From positions 1 to 56,772 of the forward strand of contig SUXM01000017.1 in NCBI GenBank assembly GCA_015060925.1: a stretch of DNA of 56,772 nucleotides, given 5' to 3'. Below are positions 16,808 to 25,790 of this stretch, in pieces; the stretch's first letter is position 1, and each line of letters opens with the position of its first letter. Under the pieces are notes generated by a model that had not been told where the DNA came from, ran no database searches, and saw nothing but the letters and a program-made list of their open reading frames with translations. Source of the stretch: Parabacteroides distasonis (GTDB taxonomy: Bacteria > Bacteroidota > Bacteroidia > Bacteroidales > Tannerellaceae). The position numbers and the translations under genes were made by a program.

Positions 16808-16964
16808 CAACATAGAAGCGAAAGTGAGTGCGAAACGGGGAAAGAATGTTGTCTGTTTGCGATTTAACAGTGTTTGCCAAGATGTTGCAGTGCCATCAAA
16901 TACCAATAAAAAGCCAGGAAATGACAGATTTCGTTACTATCCCGTTACTTTGATCCTTGACTTA

Positions 16965-17800
16965 TCCATAAGACCCTGCTTGCTGTATTTCGACAGCACA
17001 ATGAAGATTATGCCAAGCAAGTGGGCAAGATGAAAAGCCAACGCAGTTATTGGAAATACTGTACCGTATATAAGCATTTGGAAGAATTCATCAAGCATCG
17101 CTACAAGGTAAGTGATATAGCCTTGTGTGAGCTGTATCCTGCATTTATTACCGACTTCGAGTTGTTCCTTCGTACCGAGAAGAACCATTGTACCAACACC
17201 GTATGGTCGTATATGATGCCGTTCCGCAGTATCATATATACAGCCATCAACAACGGTTGGTTACAATGCGACCCGTTTTATGCTTATCGTATTACAAAGG
17301 AAGAAACCAAACGAGGATTCCTAACCAAAGAAGAAATTACAATGCTAATCAATGGAACTTTCAAGAAGAAGAATTACGAGCTGATTAGAGACCTCTTTAT
17401 TTTCTGTTGTTTCAGCGGATTGAGTTGGAGGGATATGTATAATCTCACCACCGACCATTTGCAGACATCATTCGACGGGCACTTATGGATTAAGACCAAC
17501 CGACAAAAGACGGGAACTGAAACAAATATCCGATTGCTCGATACCGCCAAACATATTATCGAGAAGTATCAAGGAATGGCTGAGGGTAATAAACTGTTGC
17601 CCGTACCCTGCTATGCCAATTGCCGACATGGAATAAAAGCAGTGGCTAAGTTATGCGGAATCAACAAGAACGCAACAACTATTTGCTTATCCAACGGAGT
17701 ACCCATTGAAACGCTGTCAAAATTGATGGGACATACAAGCATACGCAGCACTCAAATCTATGCAAAGATTACAGCCGAGAAGGTAAGCAATGCCATCTGA
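16965..17800 (+). pseudogene. Decayed tyrosine recombinase of a Bacteroidales mobile element
   Basis: Homology begins in frame just after a TGA near 16960 (HKTLLAVFRQHNEDYAK) and passes through the ATG at 17028. The SAM-like core domain and the first catalytic Arg region (FSGLSWRDM) are present, as are LMGHTSIRSTQIYAKI and the Tyr. Three defects mark it as dead. The N-terminal roughly 100 residues are missing. The segment that normally carries the HxxR box is deleted, so KNA joins directly to TTICLSNG. The C-terminus ends early after AEKVSN. Without His and Arg of HxxR strand exchange should not occur. Confidence 0.82.
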
Positions 17801-17823
17801 TAACCACTAAAAACGAAAACACA

Positions 17824-18182
17824 ATGAAAGCTGAAAGAAACATCATAACAATGGATGAATACGGTAAAATCATAATTCCTAATATCTCCAACATTTGGAT
17901 GAGTATAAACGAATTAATAGACCTATTCGATATCACATACCCTACTTTGACCAACATAAAGCCATATACAAAATCGGTATTCTCAAAGAACACGAAGTGC
18001 AAAGGAGTATCAATCATCCTATGGAATAAGCATAGATGTTTATGCACTCCCGATGATTATTGCTCTATCCTTTCGATTGAATACATTGGGAGCATACAAG
18101 GTAAGAGAGTGTGTAATGAACAAACTCACAACCAAGCTTGCTGACCTGCCGGCTATACGACAGGCACACATGCGGGCTATAT
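17824..18182 (+). pseudogene. Frameshifted accessory gene of the same mobile element
   Basis: The frame starts MKAERNIITMDEYGKI with NIWMSINELIDLFD, a start I associate with small proteins encoded after integrases in Bacteroidales elements. After about residue 50 the expected C-terminus moves to another frame: there one reads GISIDVYALPMIIALSF and continues to a stop at 18182. The frame as read ends at 18144 with unrelated residues. One frameshift near 17960-18030 explains this. The original role was probably helix-turn-helix-like or accessory to excision, but that is uncertain. Confidence 0.6.
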
Positions 18183-18286
18183 AGCCTTATTGCCCACGAG
18201 TTTGACAAACCGCCATATTGCTTGCCTATGGCTATGGCAATCCCTCCATTTACAAGCCACGAATAGGAACTTTGGACTTGTATACA

Positions 18287-18341
18287 GCAAGGTATGTTTT
18301 GAGTAACTCAAAACCTTTCGGGTTACTCCCGAAAACCTTGC
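18287..18341. repeat. Nested inverted repeats, oriT/mobilisation-like
   Basis: Outer arms GCAAGGT (18287-18293) and ACCTTGC (18335-18341) enclose two adjacent hairpins: TTTTGAGTAACTCAAAA at 18297-18313 and TTTCGGG/CCCGAAA at 18316-18334. The whole can fold as a three-way junction. It resembles DNA found upstream of mobilisation genes in Bacteroidales elements, but no relaxase gene follows here. The flanks 18183-18457 hold no other gene I can support. Confidence 0.55.
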
Positions 18342-18433
18342 CGCATTCCGCGAATATCTTCCTCCGAAGTCGGAAGAATTAGTAAGTTGGGAATTTTTCT
18401 TGGCTATTATTCTTTTATTCCCGATAAAATAAA

Positions 18434-18441
18434 TACATTTG
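18434..18441 (+). promoter_or_regulatory. Putative -7 element of the XRE/restriction operon
   Basis: TACATTTG matches TAnnTTTG, 26 bp upstream of the ATG at 18467. A TTTA at 18414-18417 is slightly too close to be a standard -33 element. Confidence 0.5.
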
Positions 18442-18466
18442 CGTTAAATTCAATAGATTGATTATA

Positions 18467-18667
18467 ATGGAGGATATAAATCGTCTTAAAATAGTGCTTG
18501 TAGAAAAGAAACGTACAGGCAAATGGTTGGCAGAGCAATTAGGGAAAAATCCGTCAACCGTATCTAAATGGTGTTCAAATGTGGCTCAACCGGATTTGGC
18601 TACACTTGTGAAGATTGCAACCTTATTGGAGGTTGATGTGCAGGATTTGTTAGTCTCTTTAAAATAA
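18467..18667 (+). CDS. XRE-type helix-turn-helix regulator
   Basis: A small DNA-binding protein. The frame opens at an ATG at 18458, but the ATG at 18467 (MEDINRLK) is better placed. The HTH is read in WLAEQLGKNPSTVSKWCS and the rest of the fold in PDLATLVKIATLLEVDV. It is followed after 6 bp by the large restriction-modification gene, the usual position of a controller or repressor in such systems. No sensor domain is attached. Confidence 0.85.
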   Translation: MEDINRLKIVLVEKKRTGKWLAEQLGKNPSTVSKWCSNVAQPDLATLVKIATLLEVDVQDLLVSLK

Positions 18668-18673
18668 AATGGC

Positions 18674-21600
18674 ATGGACAAAAGTAATATCAAAGAACTT
18701 CTTTCATTACTGGAGTTTGAACAAGACAATAACGTTTACACTAAGAGATACACGAATGTAAGTGAGCCATTAAAGGTAGATATTAGTGGTGACGGGCACA
18801 TTTATTACAGAGAATGTGGAATTACTGTCGGCCGTGAAACAACATGTAATCTCTTAGAACCAGAGAATCTTGTTGTGTTACACTGCGTAGACCGCCTTTT
18901 GTGGAAAGGTTATAGTCCTTGCCATATAGAATTGGAGCCTGCGTGGAAACTAGGGCATAGTGCAAAAGGTGGTTATGCGGACGTTTGGATAAGAACGTTT
19001 AAAAACGGAGGATTCGATGGATCTAACGAAGACAAGGAATCTCTATTAATAATAGAATGTAAGACGTGGGGACGAGAGTTTGATGGAGCATGGAACGACA
19101 CAAAAGAGGATGGTGCTCAATTATTCAGCTATTATCAACAAGAACGTGCGACAAAATTTCTTTGTCTTTACACTGCTGATATTTTAGACGGAAAGATAGA
19201 ACAGAACTACCATCTTATTAACGTTCAAGATAATGAGGAAAAACTTGCAAACGAGGATTCCGACAGAAGTTATAAAGATGCAACAAACAATAAACAGCTT
19301 TATAGTGTATGGCATGAAACCTATCATGACGATTATTCTACACGAGGACTTTTTGAAGAGGATATAGAGCCTTACAGAATAGGAAAGAGTAAGTATACAA
19401 TCAGAGACTTAAAATCTGTAGATAACGATGCCATCCAAAAGAAATACAATGAATTCGCTTTGATATTACGCCAACATAATGTGGGAGGACATGAAAATGC
19501 CTTTGACAAGTTGGTGAATCTTTTTCTTGCTAAAGTTGTTGATGAAACCAACAACCCCGATGATTTAAGCTTTTATTGGAAAGGAGCTGCATACGATGAC
19601 TATTATCGACTGCAAGATAGATTGCAAAAACTTTATCGTGATGGCATGAAGCGTTTTCTGAATGAAGACGTAACTTATATTGAAAACAGTGAAATAGAAA
19701 AGGCATTCCGTAGATTCAAGAATGATCCTGATGCAACCAAGAAAACCATTATTGGATACTTTCGTGCTTTAAAGTTCTTCTCTGATAATGATTTTTCATT
19801 TATCAGTGTGCACAACAAGAAACTTTTCGAACAAAATGCAGCTATTTTGCTCAAAGTGGTCAAGATGCTGCAAGACATTAAACTGAAGGATTCAGACCAG
19901 AACCAGTTGTTGGGTGATTTATTTGAAGGCTTCTTGAATAAAGGTGTCAAGCAGAGTGAGGGCCAGTTCTTTACTCCTATGCCAATAGTGCGTTTTCTCG
20001 TTTCTTCTTTGCCCTTAGAACAGATTATAAAGAACTGCGAAGATATACCGTCTGCTATTGATTATGCTTGTGGTGCTGGTCATTTCTTGACAGAGTATGC
20101 TGTACAAATAAAAGATTATGTAAAAAAATATCGTCCTTCTATACCACTGAATGAGTTTTATGCTCACATTACTGGCATAGAAAAAGAGTACCGCCTATCA
20201 AAGGTGTCAAAAGTATCTGCTTTTATGTATGGTCATGATGAAACAAAGATAATCTATTCAGATGCACTTATTCCAAATGACAATGTGAAAGGAGGGACAT
20301 ACGATGTGTTGATTGCCAACCCACCTTATTCTGTCAAAGGCTTCTTAGAGACATTAACAGAAACACAACGAAAGCAATATTCGCTTTTCAACGATAACCT
20401 CAATATAGCCAAAAACAATGCAATAGAGATATTCTTTATCGAACGTGCTGCCCAATTGTTGAAAGCCGGTGGTGTGGCTGGTATTATTTTGCCTGTTTCT
20501 GTTTTGAATAAGGGTGGCATATACGCAAAAGCTCGTGAAATCATTCTTCAGCAATTCGACATAGTGGCATTGGTTGAATTTGGTAGTGGTACATTTGGTA
20601 AGACAGGAACTAATACCATCACGATGTTTTTGCGAAGGAAAGAAACTAATACTCCTGATGCTGAGCATTATAAAAACAGAGTGGATTGTTGGTTCTGTAA
20701 TTATGAGAACTGTGAATCCAATGAAATTTATGATGACATAGACTTACTAAGAACATATTGTGATTATTGTGGATTTGAATGGGAGGACTATCGTGCTTTC
20801 TTGGCTGGAAGTATGACTGATAAATTCTTGGAACATGAAACTATACAAGCCTATCATACATCATTCTTTGGCAATCAACGTAATGCTATGAAAGGCGTTT
20901 GTGACCAAGCAAAGGAAATAAGAACTAAATTTATCAGTCGTCAAAAAACTCAAGCTTATAAAAGATTGCCCGAAGAAGAAAAGAAAAAACAGGCAGCAAA
21001 GGCTTTCTTGCAGTTCATCATTGCCATTGAAAAAGAAAAAGTTTACTATTTCATTTTGGCTAAGACAACTCCGAATCCTGTGGTTATAGTGAAATCGCCA
21101 TCAGGAACAGCAAATATGAAACGATTCCTCGGGTATGAGTGGAGCGACAGCAAAGGAAATGAAGGCATTAAGTATCTAAATGTAGCAAAACAAAATTTGG
21201 ATGATGATGAAGGCAATGGTGAGGATGATGACACACTACATCAGATTGAAGGAATAAAAGGTATTCAGACGCCCTTATTCAACCCTCAGAATCTGGAAGA
21301 TAGTTTAAAGATTAATACTATTATAAGGCAGAACTTTACGGAGTCCGAAATATCTATTCCTGATGAGTTGATGGATTATGTTGAGGTTTATAATTTACTT
21401 GACTTAATCGATTTTAATAGAACCGAGTTTACGAAAGTAATAAAGACAACACCTGTGCTATCTTACCCACAGATTGAAAGTAAATATCCGTTAGAGAGGA
21501 TAGGCGTAATAGCTCCATATGTTTCCGAAAAGGTGGCATATTCTAACATATTACCTTCAAGTTATGTGACAACAGCTAATATGTTGCAAAATCGTGCAGG

Positions 21601-22558
21601 CATAATTCCATACGAAGATACTCCAGAAATTGGCAATGTAACTAAGTATCAGAGAGGCGATATACTCATTTCCAATATTAGACCTTATCTTAAGAAAATT
21701 TGGTTTGCCGACCGTGAAGGAGGTTGTTCTAATGATGTCTTAGTATTCAGAAATTCGAAAACTTTTGACTATTTGTCTGAATATCTGTTTGAAATCCTTT
21801 CTTCTGATATATTCTTTAACTACATGATGGTAGGAAAAACTGGACTAAAGATGCCACGTGGAGATAAAAAGGTTATTCCTAACTTCTTAATACCCAAAGC
21901 TCCATGTAAAGATGTTCAAAGAAAAATCGTCGAAGAATGTCAAAAACAGAATAAAAATTATAGCGAGGCTTCGTTACTCATAATTGAAGTTGAGAAAAAA
22001 AGACAGGAATTGTTGCGTCAATCTCAAATGAAGGCTCACACTTCTATTAATCTCAGCCGTACTGATTTGTTCGAGATATTAATAGGTCGCCGTGTTTTAA
22101 AATCAGAGATTGTGAAAGATGGATTATATGATGTCTATAGTGCAAATGTGTTTGAATCATTTGGAAAGACCAATCACTCCGTGCTTTCAGATTTCTCAAG
22201 ACCTTCTATACTATGGGGTATTGATGGAGATTGGATGGTAGGTTTTCAAAAAGCAGAAGAGCCTTTTAATCCTACTGACCATTGTGGCGTTATTAGAGTA
22301 TTAGATGAAACCATTGTTAATCCGAAATATTTGGTTTATCCTCTCCTTAAAGCTGGTGAGGCAGAACGTTTCTCTCGTTCTAATCGTGCGTCAACAGAAA
22401 GAGTGAAGTCACTCTCTATTATGTTGCCTGATATTGACGTTCAGAATGAAATAGTTCGACAATTATTGCTTATGGAAAAAGAGATTGAAGAACTGAGACA
22501 AAATATGTATGAGTGTACGATAAAGAAACAAGAAATATTGGATAAATATCTCAAATAA
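18674..22558 (+). CDS. Single-chain restriction-modification-specificity protein (Type IIG / fused Type I)
   Basis: A 1,294-residue protein. The N-terminal part has a PD-(D/E)xK nuclease core: Asp103 in YADVWI and IECK with Glu128 and Lys130. The middle is an N6-adenine methyltransferase: GQFFTPMPIVRFLV, SAM motif DYACGAGHF (about 461-469) and catalytic NPPY (about 549). The C-terminal third contains two target-recognition regions like HsdS, including KMPRGDKKVIPNFLIP and a terminal coiled coil. Cleavage, methylation and recognition are thus on one chain. Clean frame and intact motifs suggest it works. It sits inside a decayed mobile element with other defence-like genes. Confidence 0.88.
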   Translation: MDKSNIKELLSLLEFEQDNNVYTKRYTNVSEPLKVDISGDGHIYYRECGITVGRETTCNLLEPENLVVLHCVDRLLWKGYSPCHIELEPAWKLGHSAKGGYADVWIRTFKNGGFDGSNEDKESLLIIECKTWGREFDGAWNDTKEDGAQLFSYYQQERATKFLCLYTADILDGKIEQNYHLINVQDNEEKLANEDSDRSYKDATNNKQLYSVWHETYHDDYSTRGLFEEDIEPYRIGKSKYTIRDLKSVDNDAIQKKYNEFALILRQHNVGGHENAFDKLVNLFLAKVVDETNNPDDLSFYWKGAAYDDYYRLQDRLQKLYRDGMKRFLNEDVTYIENSEIEKAFRRFKNDPDATKKTIIGYFRALKFFSDNDFSFISVHNKKLFEQNAAILLKVVKMLQDIKLKDSDQNQLLGDLFEGFLNKGVKQSEGQFFTPMPIVRFLVSSLPLEQIIKNCEDIPSAIDYACGAGHFLTEYAVQIKDYVKKYRPSIPLNEFYAHITGIEKEYRLSKVSKVSAFMYGHDETKIIYSDALIPNDNVKGGTYDVLIANPPYSVKGFLETLTETQRKQYSLFNDNLNIAKNNAIEIFFIERAAQLLKAGGVAGIILPVSVLNKGGIYAKAREIILQQFDIVALVEFGSGTFGKTGTNTITMFLRRKETNTPDAEHYKNRVDCWFCNYENCESNEIYDDIDLLRTYCDYCGFEWEDYRAFLAGSMTDKFLEHETIQAYHTSFFGNQRNAMKGVCDQAKEIRTKFISRQKTQAYKRLPEEEKKKQAAKAFLQFIIAIEKEKVYYFILAKTTPNPVVIVKSPSGTANMKRFLGYEWSDSKGNEGIKYLNVAKQNLDDDEGNGEDDDTLHQIEGIKGIQTPLFNPQNLEDSLKINTIIRQNFTESEISIPDELMDYVEVYNLLDLIDFNRTEFTKVIKTTPVLSYPQIESKYPLERIGVIAPYVSEKVAYSNILPSSYVTTANMLQNRAGIIPYEDTPEIGNVTKYQRGDILISNIRPYLKKIWFADREGGCSNDVLVFRNSKTFDYLSEYLFEILSSDIFFNYMMVGKTGLKMPRGDKKVIPNFLIPKAPCKDVQRKIVEECQKQNKNYSEASLLIIEVEKKRQELLRQSQMKAHTSINLSRTDLFEILIGRRVLKSEIVKDGLYDVYSANVFESFGKTNHSVLSDFSRPSILWGIDGDWMVGFQKAEEPFNPTDHCGVIRVLDETIVNPKYLVYPLLKAGEAERFSRSNRASTERVKSLSIMLPDIDVQNEIVRQLLLMEKEIEELRQNMYECTIKKQEILDKYLK

Positions 22559-22613
22559 TGCTAACAAGATTTTCATTGAATTAATTAAAAGTACATCCAA
22601 TATAAAACATACT

Positions 22614-23336
22614 ATGGATGAAATATCAGTTTTAAAAGGGAATAGCATTGAACTGCATTATTGGTTTAATGACAATAGTCATACAATGAATGCAATCGTA
22701 CTCAACAAATGTGAATACGAATTTCTTGGTATTATTAAAGTGCAATTTATTATGGAACAATACATTACCGCCGGCTTAATAGGCTCGTTAGTTACAATAA
22801 TAATACAAGCCATCATTAATGTTATCTCTGATAGAGTTAAGCATAAACGCGAACTACGTACTATGGTCTTTCAACGTAAATTGGAGGTAGTTGAGAAAGC
22901 TATGTCGTGGTATCAAGAAACGCTTGATATGTATTATATGCTTCAAACTGCATTAAAAGAGTATGACAAAGATTGTAATCCTATTACAGTACAAAAAATA
23001 CAAGTGGCTTGTATGAAGTCTAACAAGCTATTTCAAGAAACAGAAAGCCGGTTGAATTCCATTTACTTGTACTATGATTTTTCTGACATAGAAAAGAAAT
23101 ATCATGGAAGAGAATCTATGGATTGCATAAACAAATTACTTACTCTTGTTGCTGAAATAGGGCACAAGATAGCAACAGTTGAACCGTCTGAATTTGCAGA
23201 ACAATTATGTGCGGCATTGCATGAGCAAAGAGTAAAAGCCTCTCATATGTTGGCCGATGCCATAGATAACCAGGTGCTCATAATAGCGGAGATTGGGCAG
23301 AAATTAAGAACTGAGTACAAGGATTATTTGAAATAA
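22614..23336 (+). CDS. Membrane-anchored protein of unknown function, possibly chimeric
   Basis: Not recognised as a whole. From Met47 (ATG at 22752) a hydrophobic segment (ITAGLIGSLVTIIIQAIINVI) is followed by a helical cytoplasmic region of about 165 residues rich in charge. Residues 1-46 (containing LHYWFNDNSHTMNA) read like the beginning of a different Bacteroidetes protein, joined directly before the transmembrane helix. Either the real start is 22752, or two gene pieces have fused. It lies between the restriction gene and the DUF4062 gene, so a role in defence is possible, with no direct evidence. Confidence 0.55.
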   Translation: MDEISVLKGNSIELHYWFNDNSHTMNAIVLNKCEYEFLGIIKVQFIMEQYITAGLIGSLVTIIIQAIINVISDRVKHKRELRTMVFQRKLEVVEKAMSWYQETLDMYYMLQTALKEYDKDCNPITVQKIQVACMKSNKLFQETESRLNSIYLYYDFSDIEKKYHGRESMDCINKLLTLVAEIGHKIATVEPSEFAEQLCAALHEQRVKASHMLADAIDNQVLIIAEIGQKLRTEYKDYLK

Positions 23337-23348
23337 ACGAAATATTGT

Positions 23349-24809
23349 ATGAAACGAATAAAAATATTCATAAGTAGTGTTCAAAGTGAGTTTGCCGAAG
23401 AACGAGCTATGCTTTGCCATTATATCCGAACAGATGTTCTGTTGGGTAAATTCTTTGAGCCATTTATATTTGAAGAAGTTCCGGCTAATGAATATCCGAC
23501 AAGCCACGTTTATTTGAAAGAGGTGGAAGTTTGCGATATTTATTTAGGACTGTATGGCAATCTATATGGATATGAGGATGAGGAGGGTGTTTCTCCGACA
23601 GAACGCGAGTATGATTTGGCTGCAACACTTCATAAAAGCCGTTTAATATACATCAAGAGCATTGGAGAGGAGAAAAGACATCCGAAAGAGACTGCTTTAA
23701 TCCTAAAAGTCGAACGAGATATTGTACGTAAAACCTTTGTGGATATTGATGGGTTGCGAACTTCTGTATATGCTTCATTAATCCGCTATTTGGAGGAAAA
23801 GGAATATATCCGCTGGCGACCGTTCGATGCATCTAATGACAATGGAGCAACATTGGAGGATTTGGACGAGGATAAGATGAAGAATTTTATCCACATGGCA
23901 CGCTCAAAGCGTAATTTCCCTCTTCCTGTTGAAACATCGCCAGTATCATTGCTTACACATCTTGATTTAATCGATGACAAAGGGAGATTGGCGAATGCGG
24001 CAGTTCTACTGTTTGGAAAGAAACCACAAAAATACTTCATTACATCTGAAGTTAAATGTGTGCAATTCTATGGAAATATTGTGGAAAAGCCAATGCCCGC
24101 ATATCAGATATATAGAGGCGATGTGTTTGAACTTGTTGACCAAGCCACGAGTTTTGTAATGAGCCGTATCAATAATTGGGTCGGAACACGTGCTGAAGGA
24201 GAGAAAGCGGATATACCAACACGTCCCGAATTGCCTATTGATGCTGTCAAAGAAGCCATAGTAAATGCTGTATGTCATAGAGATTATACAAGTAAAGCTA
24301 GTGTTCAGGTGATGTTGTTTCGTGACAGATTAGAGGTTTGGAATCCTGGCACATTGCCATATGGATTGACAGTACAGAAGTTGCATGGTCCTCATAAATC
24401 TTTACCTGCTAATCCGCTACTTGCCGACCCAATGTATTGGAATGGTTATATTGAAAAGGTGGGTACAGGAACAGAAGACATCATTAACAAATGCCGTGAA
24501 TATGGATTGAAGACTCCAGAATTCTATCAAGAAGAAGATTTTAGAGTTGTCATTTGGCGTGCTGATAACGAAGGAAGCGTTCCAAAGCGTTCCAATGATG
24601 ATCCAAAGGCGTTCCAAAGCGTTCCAACGGAAGAGGAAAAACTATTGGAGGCAATAAAAGAAACTCCGTCAATTTCAAGAGCTGAACTTTCTAAACGATT
24701 AAAAATCAGTGAACGTCAAGTTAGAAAGATAACAGACCAATTGCGAGAAAAAGGTGTATTGATTCGTGAAGGCGGAAACTCTGGAAAATGGATTATTAAT
24801 AGGACATAG
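23349..24809 (+). CDS. DUF4062 - GHKL-type ATPase - winged-helix protein
   Basis: A 486-residue fusion. The N-terminal ~100 residues match DUF4062 (KIFISSVQSEFAEERAML, later CDIYLGLYG), a TIR-like-fold domain often found in defence proteins. Residues about 190-410 resemble AlbA/RecG-related ATP-binding proteins: NAAVLLFGK, then DAVKEAIVNAVCHRDY with the GHKL Asn, then VGTGTEDI. A C-terminal winged helix (about 430-486) follows a linker made of a short repeat. The usual AlbA_2 N-terminus of such proteins is replaced by DUF4062. The gene ends at an intrinsic terminator and starts 12 bp after its neighbour. It could sense a signal and act on DNA or transcription. Confidence 0.75.
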   Translation: MKRIKIFISSVQSEFAEERAMLCHYIRTDVLLGKFFEPFIFEEVPANEYPTSHVYLKEVEVCDIYLGLYGNLYGYEDEEGVSPTEREYDLAATLHKSRLIYIKSIGEEKRHPKETALILKVERDIVRKTFVDIDGLRTSVYASLIRYLEEKEYIRWRPFDASNDNGATLEDLDEDKMKNFIHMARSKRNFPLPVETSPVSLLTHLDLIDDKGRLANAAVLLFGKKPQKYFITSEVKCVQFYGNIVEKPMPAYQIYRGDVFELVDQATSFVMSRINNWVGTRAEGEKADIPTRPELPIDAVKEAIVNAVCHRDYTSKASVQVMLFRDRLEVWNPGTLPYGLTVQKLHGPHKSLPANPLLADPMYWNGYIEKVGTGTEDIINKCREYGLKTPEFYQEEDFRVVIWRADNEGSVPKRSNDDPKAFQSVPTEEEKLLEAIKETPSISRAELSKRLKISERQVRKITDQLREKGVLIREGGNSGKWIINRT

Positions 24810-24815
24810 TTTAAG

Positions 24816-24860
24816 AAGTAGCCAAACTATTTGCTCATTCAATAAGTTTGACTACTTTTA
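24816..24860 (+). terminator. Intrinsic terminator of the defence island
   Basis: AAGTAGCCAAACT and AGTTTGACTACTT pair over 13 positions with one mismatch and are followed by TTTTAT. The 160 bp after it up to 25019 hold nothing I can support. Confidence 0.7.
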
Positions 24861-25019
24861 TATCTGAGTTGTTTGACAAAGCATAAAGCAGAAAATTGGT
24901 GCAATCCCTAAGTCGCTAAATCGTTACCAACAACTTTCTACCATAGCATTCGTTATTTGTGTATCAATTAGATACGGAATAATTGATTATCTATTGGCAA
25001 AGATACAAAGGAATCTTAT

Positions 25020-25718
25020 CTATCTGCGATTTGTATGTTCTTTGCTTGAGCGATTGTTACTTTTTCGATCTTTATTATCTTTTCTGTCACCTTTCTCTCT
25101 ACTCGAATTAGGATGTTTCTTATCATATTTATCCTTTTGAGATTTATTTTTGTATGTATGATTCGGTGACTTATTATTTCCAGGTTTATTCCCATGTTGT
25201 GGTTTCCCTGCCTGATAATTCTGCTTTTTATTCGGAGACTTCGGTGTCTTATAAGAATACAAAGGCTTATGAGGTTTGGGATTCCAGTAATGACTTTCGT
25301 AATGATGACAGATCGCAGAGGGACGATAATTAGGAAAACGCGGATTGTTGAACCATCCTTTCCAATCATGGATACGTGTTGGGGTTTCTCTCACATAACG
25401 TACATATAAATTAAACTGTGATGGAGATAGGACACGTTGTAATTTACGATCACGTTCCATACGTAATTTATAAATCTTTTCAGCGGCCTTATCCCAATAA
25501 CGATAATTTTTGCGTGCCTCACGTTCAATCTTTTGGCCATACTTATGAATGATTTTATGATACTCAGCTGCCTGTCGGCTTGTCATACGAATGGCCTTTT
25601 CCATCCAATGGCAATTCTCACAATAAGGTTCATTCCAACCAAAATTAATCCAAAATTGCGCATGTCCATATACACTGCCAAATAGGATCATCACCAATAA
25701 AATACTCCATCTTTTCAT
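25020..25718 (-). CDS. Exported, highly basic low-complexity protein
   Basis: A 232-residue protein with a signal peptide ending near GHAQ (about 21). Residues about 30-120 are charged helices with paired Cys in CENCHW. The last 90 residues are rich in Lys, Asn, Ser, Arg and His with almost no hydrophobics, and should be disordered and strongly cationic. The family is unknown to me. The tail could bind polyanions such as LPS, capsule or nucleic acid. It stands alone on the minus strand, between the defence island and recN. An overlapping frame of 117 residues at the same place is a shadow. Confidence 0.7.
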   Translation of the reverse strand: MKRWSILLVMILFGSVYGHAQFWINFGWNEPYCENCHWMEKAIRMTSRQAAEYHKIIHKYGQKIEREARKNYRYWDKAAEKIYKLRMERDRKLQRVLSPSQFNLYVRYVRETPTRIHDWKGWFNNPRFPNYRPSAICHHYESHYWNPKPHKPLYSYKTPKSPNKKQNYQAGKPQHGNKPGNNKSPNHTYKNKSQKDKYDKKHPNSSREKGDRKDNKDRKSNNRSSKEHTNRR

Positions 25719-25790
25719 AATATTAATTGTTAATTTAACATTTGAGTTGATTTAACAATAAGACATTTCGATGATGAAAAGGTTTAAATC

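Noticed and set aside
18674..22558. BREX PglX methyltransferase
   Set aside because: It has its own N-terminal nuclease motif and two C-terminal HsdS-like regions, and no other BREX genes are near.
25016..25369. 117-residue minus-strand frame rich in Ile and Arg
   Set aside because: Shadow of the low-complexity tail of the 25020-25718 gene in another frame.
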